From the NCBI RefSeq assembly GCF_001040945.1, contig NZ_CP011930.1, forward strand, positions 806,001 to 870,000: 64,000 nt of DNA. The letters run 5' to 3'. The position numbers and the translations under genes are program-made. This document shows, piece after piece, positions 44,844-50,530 of the stretch (the first letter of the stretch is position 1; every line of letters begins with the position of its first letter). The notes under the pieces were generated by a model. It was not told the origin of the DNA. It ran no database searches and saw only the letters and a program-made list of their open reading frames with translations. Source of the DNA: Herbaspirillum seropedicae. GTDB taxonomy: Bacteria; Pseudomonadota; Gammaproteobacteria; Burkholderiales; Burkholderiaceae_D.

Positions 44844-46160
44844 CTACAGCATCCTGCGGGCGCTGGCATCGACCGCAGCGCCCAAGCGCTCGACCAGGCC
44901 GTCGATGTCGGCGTGGGTGGCGATCATCGGCGGCGCCAGCAGGATGCGCGCCGCCGATGCTCGCACCAGCACACCCTGCGCCAGCGCCTGCCGGGCGCAA
45001 TCGATACCCGCCGCCGCTTCATCGGCGAAGCGCGCCCGGCGTGCGGGGTCGGGAGACAGTTGCAGGGCCGCCAGCATGCCGTTGCCCTGGATGTCGCCGA
45101 CCAGAGGATGGTTGTCGAAACGCTCCCGCAGGCAGTGCTGGAGATACAGACCGGTATCGTGCTCGACCTGGCGCGCCAGGCCGCCTTCGTCCAGCGCGCG
45201 CAGGTTGGCCAGGGCGATGGCCGTTGCGGTCGGGTCGGCCTGGTCGATGCGGCCATCAACGGGAAGGGCGCCCTCGACGGCAGCCAGCGTGTCCGCCATT
45301 GGCGGTGACAGCACCAGCGCGGCCAGCGGGGCCAGGGCCGACGTCAGCCCCTGCGCCAGCAGGACGATATCCGGGCTGAAACGCAACTGCGTATGGGCAA
45401 ACCATTTGCCGGTGCGACCGCAGCCACCGATGCCTTCGTCGATGCACAACAGTACGTGATGGCGGCTGCAGATGCGCTGGATCTCCGGCCAATAGCTGTA
45501 GGGCGGATGCAGCAGGCCGCTGGCTCCGGTAAAGGCGTGCGCGACGAAGGCGGCGACATGCTCCGGGCCCAGGTCGAGGATGCGCTGTTCCAGTGTGCGG
45601 GCCGCCGCCAGCCCGAATTCATATTCGTTCAGATAGCCGTCATGGCCAAACCAGTCGGGCGCGGCGATGCGCAGGCTGTCCTCCGGCGCGCTGCGGCGGC
45701 CCCGTCCCGATACAGCGGCTTCGGGTTCACCGTCATGGCAAGTGATGATGAGGCGCCGGTCGGGCTGGCCGACGGCCGTCCAGTAGTGGCGCACGGCGCG
45801 GAGCATGGCCTGCCAGGCGATTTCATGGGTGCTGGCGCTGAGCACCCGAGCACCGGCGGCGCTCAGTCGTGCAGACAAGGCCGCGTTCAGCGCCAGCTGC
45901 GCGGCTAGCGGGTCGGCAGCAGGAAGGCTCATTGGCCTTGCCGCAGCCGCCAGCGCCGCATGGCCATGGCCCAGGGTATTGCCGTACAGGCCGCAGACGC
46001 CGTCGAGCAGGCAGGCGTCATGCGCGTCCCATACCTGCATGCCGGCGCCGCGCACGATAGCGTGTCCGGCGCCCTGCGAGAGGCGGCGCAAAAAGGCGGA
46101 TGACAGCGTGTGATGATCGTCCCCGGGGCGGGCCAGGGCGTGGCCGATGAAATGGTTCAT
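44844..46160 (-). CDS. Class III aminotransferase homologue lacking the PLP lysine
   Basis: The 438-residue product follows the class III (BioA/GabT-like) fold: RGAGMQVWDAHDACLLDGVCGLYGNTLGHGH, LLCIDEGIGGCGRTGKWF (with the PLP-ring Asp) and PDIVLLAQGLTS. The last motif is normally PDI-x3-AKG(L/I)(T/S): the Schiff-base Lys is Gln270 (CAG at 45353-45351). The phosphate-binding GSEA motif reads SASTHEIA, and the aromatic YHG is changed. It is therefore probably a pseudoenzyme. The start at ATG 46160 is chosen because a perfect hrp box (46222-46250) excludes the longer frame to 46268, though no good ribosome-binding site is seen. The 44767 gene follows behind its own box. Confidence 0.85.
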   Translation of the reverse strand: MNHFIGHALARPGDDHHTLSSAFLRRLSQGAGHAIVRGAGMQVWDAHDACLLDGVCGLYGNTLGHGHAALAAAARPMSLPAADPLAAQLALNAALSARLSAAGARVLSASTHEIAWQAMLRAVRHYWTAVGQPDRRLIITCHDGEPEAAVSGRGRRSAPEDSLRIAAPDWFGHDGYLNEYEFGLAAARTLEQRILDLGPEHVAAFVAHAFTGASGLLHPPYSYWPEIQRICSRHHVLLCIDEGIGGCGRTGKWFAHTQLRFSPDIVLLAQGLTSALAPLAALVLSPPMADTLAAVEGALPVDGRIDQADPTATAIALANLRALDEGGLARQVEHDTGLYLQHCLRERFDNHPLVGDIQGNGMLAALQLSPDPARRARFADEAAAGIDCARQALAQGVLVRASAARILLAPPMIATHADIDGLVERLGAAVDASARRML

Positions 46161-46221
46161 GAGGGCTATATCGATACGTTGGAGAAGGCGCGACCGCTCC
46201 AGGCCGTCACGCGGACAAGGA

Positions 46222-46250
46222 TGGGTGGGGCAGGAACAGGGCGCGGTTCC
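46222..46250 (-). promoter_or_regulatory. hrp box (perfect) for the aminotransferase homologue
   Basis: On the minus strand: GGAACC (46250-46245), 16 bases, CCACCCA (46228-46222). It lies 61 bases before ATG 46160 and back to back with a plus-strand candidate box at 46274, so both transcripts would respond to the same sigma factor. Confidence 0.9.
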
Positions 46251-46273
46251 GCGATCCGCCTGCAGCACGGGAT

Positions 46274-46302
46274 GGAACCGCAGGGCCGACAGAGACGACA
46301 GA
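46274..46302 (+). promoter_or_regulatory. hrp box candidate (one mismatch) for the 46346 gene
   Basis: GGAACC (46274-46279), 16 bases, CGACAGA (46296-46302): one change from CCACNNA. It lies 43 bases before ATG 46346, the usual distance, and is divergent from the perfect box at 46222. Confidence 0.65.
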
Positions 46303-46345
46303 AAGACATTGCGGCGCGGCCCTGCGTTGCGTTCTTCCAGGAGAA

Positions 46346-47272
46346 ATGGACGTGGCCTTTCCAGTCATCGCTTTCAATCCCGCCACTGCGGCCGCCGTCA
46401 CCAAGGCGCTCGCGCCCGTCGCCCGGAGCGTTAGCTCTGCGGTTTCGCAGTTCGGCGCACTGCTGCGCAAATGCACGCCCGAGAAGATGGCGCAGGCATT
46501 CTCCGCCAATCCCAGGCTGGCCGGGGCGATGGAAAAAATGGGGCCGCATCTCCAGAAGATGACGACCTCGCTGAAAAACAGCAGCGCATTCCAGCGCCTG
46601 ATGCAGGGCCTGCGCGAACATGCCGGAGAGTACCTGCAGGATGCAGTCCACAACGCGACCACGGCAAGTGTGGACAAGCCGGACAGGCAGCATGACCTCA
46701 ACGTCTATCAACAGCTGTTTCCGCCCGGTGCGCACACGCTGTCGTCCCAGTCGTTCAGCGGCAAGCTCAGCATGGTCAGCGCCATGGTGGGCAAGGAGCG
46801 CTGGCATGTGCTGGTCCCGGTGTCGGGTGCAGCGGGTGCACAGGGTGCATCAATGAGTCGAACGGACTGGCAAACCGGCGCCAACGGCATCCACACCTGC
46901 AAGACCTGGGAGCCCGCCACCCAGCGCAACTGGAACTGGGTGCAAAACAGGGTGGGAGACCAGATCGCCATGGGCGATCCCAAACCGGCCCAGGACGGCG
47001 GCAATATGCGCTCGGTGTTTCTTTACCCCGCCGATGGCGGGCCGGTCTCGTCCAAGCTGCTGCACCAGCAGGCCGATGGCCGCTTCAGTCTGGTCGATCC
47101 GGGCGGCGCGACCGATGCGCGGCGTCCAGGCCAGGCCAAGGCGCACGCTCAGACAGAGTTCAGGGGCGCAGCGCAGGACCAGCCAGGTTTCGTCATCGAA
47201 GTGATGGACGATGAGGTCGTGCGCGCAGCCAGCGATCGTCAGGCACTGGTGCGCAGAACGGCGCGCACCTGA
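46346..47272 (+). CDS. Candidate T3SS secreted protein or effector
   Basis: A 308-residue product with no signal peptide. The first 100 residues are Ala/Ser-rich and helical (AVTKALAPVARSVSSAVSQFGALLRKC; MEKMGPHLQKMTTSLKNSS), as in many T3SS substrates; the rest has mixed composition with Trp-rich ATQRNWNWVQNRVGDQ and a VFLYPADGGPVSS stretch. AGGAGAA precedes the ATG. It is driven by an hrp-box candidate and followed by the 47370 gene, which may be its partner. No domain was recognised; effector status is inference. Confidence 0.7.
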   Translation: MDVAFPVIAFNPATAAAVTKALAPVARSVSSAVSQFGALLRKCTPEKMAQAFSANPRLAGAMEKMGPHLQKMTTSLKNSSAFQRLMQGLREHAGEYLQDAVHNATTASVDKPDRQHDLNVYQQLFPPGAHTLSSQSFSGKLSMVSAMVGKERWHVLVPVSGAAGAQGASMSRTDWQTGANGIHTCKTWEPATQRNWNWVQNRVGDQIAMGDPKPAQDGGNMRSVFLYPADGGPVSSKLLHQQADGRFSLVDPGGATDARRPGQAKAHAQTEFRGAAQDQPGFVIEVMDDEVVRAASDRQALVRRTART

Positions 47273-47369
47273 TTCCTGATCCGATTGAATTTCGATTGAT
47301 TTCCGATGCAGTCCGACCCGCCGGCCAGTCCGGCCGTCGGACTGTATCGTCTACATGAAAGGGGGCACT

Positions 47370-47927
47370 ATGCAAGACAAGGCCCGGTCCGGCCCTGAGC
47401 CGGAGGATATCGGGGCGATCATGGAGAGCCTGTTCGCCTCGATGAAGCAAGCCTCGCTGGAGGCGGCGGCCACCCGTGATGAGGACGTGGTCGACGCGCC
47501 TCTCGTGCCGTTCGAACCGCCATCGGTCAGCCAAGGCAATGCGCTCAATCGCGACATGCTGGACAAGCTGGCGCAAGACCCGCGTTTCGCCGGCGACGTC
47601 CAGGAACTGCGAGCGCGGGCCGAGCAAGCCTTTGCCGCATTGCTCAACGAGGCTTACCAACTGGCGCCGGTGGGCGTGAGCAGCGCCATCGCCGGTAATG
47701 TGGCCATGGGCACGACCATGGAAGTGCGTGACCTGATGTCGGCCTCGCGGCGTAATCTGTCGGGCTCTGGCAGCAGTCATGACGAGCGCAGGCTGATGTC
47801 CCAGTATCTGGTGGTGGCCGGCATTTCCAATCTTGGCCAGCCTGGGTGGGATCCCACCGTCGCCAGCTCCTATGCGGAAGAGGGCGACAATCTGATCTGC
47901 GCATTGCTGTCGCCGCCGCGCGCCTGA
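47370..47927 (+). CDS. T3SS-island protein of unknown function
   Basis: A 185-residue acidic product. The frame opens at 47355, but ATG 47370 is preceded by a GGGGG run at suitable spacing. It reads DKARSGPEPEDIGAIMESLF, then LNRDMLDKLAQDPRFAGDVQELRARAEQAFAALLNEAYQL and a C-terminal VAGISNLGQPGWDP. There is no signal or membrane segment. It sits 97 bp after the 46346 gene without its own hrp box, so it is probably co-transcribed. A perfect hrp box lies just past its stop. Not recognised. Confidence 0.7.
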   Translation: MQDKARSGPEPEDIGAIMESLFASMKQASLEAAATRDEDVVDAPLVPFEPPSVSQGNALNRDMLDKLAQDPRFAGDVQELRARAEQAFAALLNEAYQLAPVGVSSAIAGNVAMGTTMEVRDLMSASRRNLSGSGSSHDERRLMSQYLVVAGISNLGQPGWDPTVASSYAEEGDNLICALLSPPRA

Positions 47928-47932
47928 TGCTG

Positions 47933-47961
47933 GGAACCAAGCCCGCTCTGGCGACCACAGA
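47933..47961 (+). promoter_or_regulatory. hrp box (perfect) for a 38-aa ORF and chaperone
   Basis: GGAACC (47933-47938), 16 bases, CCACAGA (47955-47961). It lies 32 bases before ATG 47994, with GGAG between. Confidence 0.92.
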
Positions 47962-47993
47962 TTAGTCCCAACCACTCTTTTGGAGAAAACATC

Positions 47994-48110
47994 ATGTTGC
48001 CTATTCTCGGTGCTCTGGCGAAACCGCTTGGTCTGGACATCCTGTCCAAAGGTGTCGAAGGTCTGTTAGGTGGCGGTGATAAGAAGAAGGAAAACACGGA
48101 TATCAACTGA
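47994..48110 (+). CDS. 38-residue HrpL-controlled small protein
   Basis: ATG 47994, with GGAG 8 bases upstream and a perfect hrp box 32 bases upstream, opens a 38-codon frame: MLPILGALAKPLGLDILSK, then GVEGLLGGGDKKKENTDIN, stop 48108-48110. It is amphipathic in the first two thirds with a charged Lys/Glu/Asp tail. A 13-bp GC-rich hairpin follows at once. Too short for a family assignment; possibilities are a small secreted or pore-associated subunit, or a substrate of the chaperone encoded next. Confidence 0.72.
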   Translation: MLPILGALAKPLGLDILSKGVEGLLGGGDKKKENTDIN

Positions 48111-48118
48111 TGCCGTGG

Positions 48119-48150
48119 GTCTCCGCCCCGGTGCGCGCCGGGGCGGAGAC
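48119..48150 (+). other. Strong GC-rich stem-loop after the 38-aa ORF
   Basis: GTCTCCGCCCCGG (48119-48131) and CCGGGGCGGAGAC (48138-48150) pair perfectly over 13 bp with a 6-base loop. No T tract follows, so it may stabilise the upstream small mRNA and reduce read-through into the chaperone gene. Confidence 0.75.
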
Positions 48151-48202
48151 ACGTTGTTCCGGCGTCCGCTTGCAAGCAGGCGCCATAAGAAGAAAGAAGG
48201 GG

Positions 48203-48607
48203 ATGTCGATACAACGCTACTGGGCGCTGGTGACCGATCTGTACCGCCAGCTTGGCATCGAGGCCGCACCGGGCATGCACCAGGCGGTTCAGCTCTGCAT
48301 CGACGATGTCGATTTCATCCTGTTCTATGGTGGCGTGCTGGCGCCCGACAGTGTCGTCATGCATTGCACCTTCGGCGCACTGCCCACGGCGTCCCGGGAC
48401 CGCATCCTGTTGCGCCTGCTGGAAACCCAATCCCATCTCTTCGGCGTATGCGCGCCGGTCTTTTCCTGCGATGCGGCGCAGCAGCACATTACGCTGATGT
48501 GCCGCTTTCCCTTGCGGGATGACCAGCCCACCGAATCCACTCTGGAGTTGCTGCATCTCTTCGCCGGCATGGCCATGCGCTGGCGCAAGGATCATTTCCT
48601 GGACTAG
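48203..48607 (+). CDS. CesT/Tir-type T3SS chaperone
   Basis: The 134-residue product has the class I chaperone layout: N-terminal helix (IQRYWALVTDLYRQLGI), beta strands (QLCIDDVDFILFYGG; SVVMHCTFGALPT), DRILLRLLETQSHLFG, FSCDAAQQHITLMCRFPL and a C-terminal helix (LLHLFAGMAMRWRKD). The ATG at 48203 follows AAGAAAGAAGGGG. Such chaperones bind one or a few substrates encoded nearby; the partner is not evident. Confidence 0.82.
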   Translation: MSIQRYWALVTDLYRQLGIEAAPGMHQAVQLCIDDVDFILFYGGVLAPDSVVMHCTFGALPTASRDRILLRLLETQSHLFGVCAPVFSCDAAQQHITLMCRFPLRDDQPTESTLELLHLFAGMAMRWRKDHFLD

Positions 48608-48805
48608 CCGGGCCTGCTTGCACGGTCTTGTGCGCGGCGCTGATCCGGATTATTAGAACGCATCTCACGCCTATTTATGAAATGGGTTCTAATCATTCCA
48701 GTCCGCTCCACCTCCATTCCAGGGGTGTTTCCTTTCCTGTTCTCCGTTCTTCCTCTTCCCTGCGTTCGCCCTTGATGCCGTTCGCACATCTCCCCCTGAA
48801 ACGGA

Positions 48806-48830
48806 CATGCCCCGCACGAGGCGGGGCATG
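48806..48830. terminator. Hairpin between converging T3SS genes
   Basis: CATGCCCCGC (48806-48815), loop ACGAG, GCGGGGCATG (48821-48830): a perfect 10-bp stem between the chaperone gene (+) and the harpin-like gene (-). Neither side has a long T run, so termination strength is uncertain. Confidence 0.55.
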
Positions 48831-48887
48831 GATCAGTGATGAGGAAGAGGATGAAGATGATGCAGAGAATGCATCATAAGCGCGGGG

Positions 48888-49307
48888 TCAGCCGCCGCTG
48901 ATATCGCCCTGCTGTTCGCCCACACCCTCGCCCTGGACCGCACCCTTGATGGCTTGCAGGTCTTCCGGCTTCATGCCCATCAGGCCGGCCAGCTTCTTGA
49001 GTTCTTCGTCCGAGATGCTGCCATCCATCAGTTTCTTGAGCAGCTTCTGGATGTCGTCGTCACCGCCGCCGCCAGCGCCGCCAGCACCTTGCGAGCCGCC
49101 GCTCTTATCGGCGCGGTTCTGCAGCTCCTGCATGATGGCGTCCTTCTGCCATTGCGCCGTGTTCGGGTCCATCAGGCCCTTCATCAGGTCTTCGTTGGAC
49201 TTGCCCTGCAAGCCTTGTTTGAAGCCATCGATCTGGCTTTGCGAGGGGGTGTCGGCGCCGCCGAGCGGACCGGTCGATCCGCCGGTGAAAGTGACATTCA
49301 TGTTCAT
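48888..49307 (-). CDS. Harpin-like small secreted protein
   Basis: A 139-residue acidic, Gly/Gln-rich product without Cys: a polar start (NVTFTGGSTGPLGGADT), helix (EDLMKGLMDPNTAQWQKDAIMQEL), Gly-rich linker (GGSQGAGGAGGGGDDD) and a second helix pair (IQKLLKKLMDGSISDEELKKLAGLMGM). Composition and plan resemble Hpa1/harpin-type T3SS substrates that act outside or at the plant membrane. AAGGA precedes the ATG. No hrp box with normal spacing was found; GGAACC and CCAC occur upstream but 20 bases apart. Confidence 0.68.
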   Translation of the reverse strand: MNMNVTFTGGSTGPLGGADTPSQSQIDGFKQGLQGKSNEDLMKGLMDPNTAQWQKDAIMQELQNRADKSGGSQGAGGAGGGGDDDIQKLLKKLMDGSISDEELKKLAGLMGMKPEDLQAIKGAVQGEGVGEQQGDISGG

Positions 49308-49448
49308 GCTCGATCCTTACAGAAAGATAAATGGGAGAGGCGTGCTCAGCGTCAGAGAGCGCGGGGTATTGCCAACGTGGGTAACGGCGCGTTGCGTCCT
49401 GGTTCCATGCGCACAAGGACAGCGCCGTGGTGATTGCCGTGCAGCGGT

Positions 49449-49477
49449 GGAACTGTCGTGGCCGCCGTGCCCACATA
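49449..49477 (+). promoter_or_regulatory. hrp box (GGAACT variant) for the small-protein run
   Basis: GGAACT (49449-49454), 16 bases, CCACATA (49471-49477). Only the sixth base differs from GGAACC, a position known to vary. It lies 66 bases before ATG 49544. Confidence 0.82.
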
Positions 49478-49543
49478 AGGGGGACCGGACTGCTGAAGGT
49501 GCGGTGCGGTATTTCTTAATTTTCTATCTGATTGGAGGTTTCT

Positions 49544-49696
49544 ATGAGCATGAACAACGCAGCCGCCGGCGCAGGCGCATTGAAGGCAACCGGCGACATT
49601 ATGTTTGGCAATCAAATGAGCTCCATGGTCGACGCGGCAAACACCTACGTGAAGTTTGACAAGAAGGGCCGCGACTACGCGATGCAGAACATTTAA
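49544..49696 (+). CDS. 50-residue HrpL-controlled protein, pilin or needle candidate
   Basis: ATG 49544 is preceded by TTGGAGG and by an hrp box. The 50-residue product is Ala/Gly/Asn-rich at the start (SMNNAAAGAGALKATGDIMF) and helical with a charged end (VDAANTYVKFDKKGRDYAMQNI). It has no signal peptide. A 13-bp hairpin follows, as after highly expressed first genes. In hrp clusters the pilin gene often leads an operon behind an hrp box, so a pilus or needle role is possible, but the sequence alone does not show it. Confidence 0.65.
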   Translation: MSMNNAAAGAGALKATGDIMFGNQMSSMVDAANTYVKFDKKGRDYAMQNI

Positions 49697-49718
49697 GAAA
49701 CAGTTCGTGCAGGAGGGT

Positions 49719-49752
49719 GGCGGAACCGGATTGCAGGCTATCCGGTTCCGCC
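49719..49752 (+). other. 13-bp stem-loop between the first two small genes
   Basis: GGCGGAACCGGAT (49719-49731) pairs perfectly with ATCCGGTTCCGCC (49740-49752), loop of 8 bases. The GGAACC within it is part of the stem, not an hrp box. Likely a processing or attenuation element that favours the upstream gene. Confidence 0.72.
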
Positions 49753-49819
49753 GACCTGGCAGCGCGTGAGGCCACCTTCGGCGGTTTCTGTCTTTGTTAC
49801 TTACGGGAGATGCTCCTCT

Positions 49820-50029
49820 ATGTCCACTTTTCAACAGCAGATGAATGCGACGCAGGCCACGGGCAATCCGTCGATGCGCCAGGACCCGTCCAATGCCTCG
49901 GTGCAGAGCGCCCAGCTTGGATCGGAACAGGCCATGGAATTCCAGCTCTGGGTGGCCCAGCAGGCGACCTCGCTGGCCAAGCTCAAAGTGTTCAGCACCA
50001 TGGCAAAGAACATCAACGATCAGCAGTAA
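49820..50029 (+). CDS. 69-residue T3SS-island protein, pilin/rod-like
   Basis: ATG 49820 follows GGGAGATG; the frame is open to 49766 but the shorter start is better. The 69-residue product is polar and Gln-rich (STFQQQMNATQATGNPSMRQD), then has a C-terminal amphipathic helix (EFQLWVAQQATSLAKLKVFS, then TMAKNINDQQ). A polar N-terminus with a C-terminal helix of this type is seen in T3SS needle, rod and pilin subunits. The match is one of shape only. Confidence 0.62.
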   Translation: MSTFQQQMNATQATGNPSMRQDPSNASVQSAQLGSEQAMEFQLWVAQQATSLAKLKVFSTMAKNINDQQ

Positions 50030-50090
50030 TCCCGCCGCTGCTGCGCAGGCTGCGCGGCAAAGCGGGGACTTTCCTGTCGCGAGGACCAGC

Positions 50091-50273
50091 ATGCAGAACC
50101 TGCCCAATACATCCGATGCCTCGATCAGCCAGCGCCTGTCGGTGCGGCGCGCCGCCAGCCAGGCTGTGCGCACGGTCGAGGCGACCAATGCGGCGGCGGC
50201 CAATGTGGACAACGTCGCCATCTTCGCCAAGTTCATGAAGAAGGCCGAAGACACCGCCCAGGCCTCCATCTGA
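50091..50273 (+). CDS. 60-residue T3SS-island protein
   Basis: ATG 50091 opens a 60-codon frame: NLPNTSDASISQRLSVRRAA, then SQAVRTVEATNAAAANVDNV and AIFAKFMKKAEDTAQASI. A GAGGA lies about 7 bases upstream. It is Ala/Asn-rich, without Cys or membrane segment, and resembles the two preceding small genes in size and composition. Probably part of the same transcript. Function unknown. Confidence 0.6.
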   Translation: MQNLPNTSDASISQRLSVRRAASQAVRTVEATNAAAANVDNVAIFAKFMKKAEDTAQASI

Positions 50274-50383
50274 GGAGCGGCTGCGGCCGTCGCTCATCCT
50301 GCCCGCAGCGCCCGGCGTTTCGCAAGGAACGGCCGGGCGCTTGCGCTGTGCTGGCAGCGGCGGCAGCGCCGGCGAGGCGCGCC

Positions 50384-50411
50384 GGAACTAATGAACCCGC
50401 GCTGTCACTCA
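50384..50411 (+). promoter_or_regulatory. hrp box candidate (one mismatch plus GGAACT) for the repeat protein
   Basis: GGAACT (50384-50389), 15 bases, TCACTCA (50405-50411). The first base of CCACNNA differs. It lies 119 bases before ATG 50531, longer than for the other boxes. Confidence 0.45.
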
Positions 50412-50530
50412 TCCATCGAGTCCGCTATCCCTGTCTTTTCGCACGTCGTCGACAGGCAACGTCGAGTTCCGCAGGTAACGCGCGGTAGCGCGGCGCCGTT
50501 GTAGTTCGAGCCCAATCTATGGAGATCCGC

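Noticed and set aside
49374..49406. GGAACC and CCACGTT on the minus strand before the harpin-like gene
   Set aside because: The gap is 20 bases instead of 15-16 and the final A is T, so I do not call an hrp box.
49719..49752. GGAACC-N16 within the hairpin as an hrp box
   Set aside because: The bases after N16 are GGTTCCG; the motif is one arm of a perfect inverted repeat.
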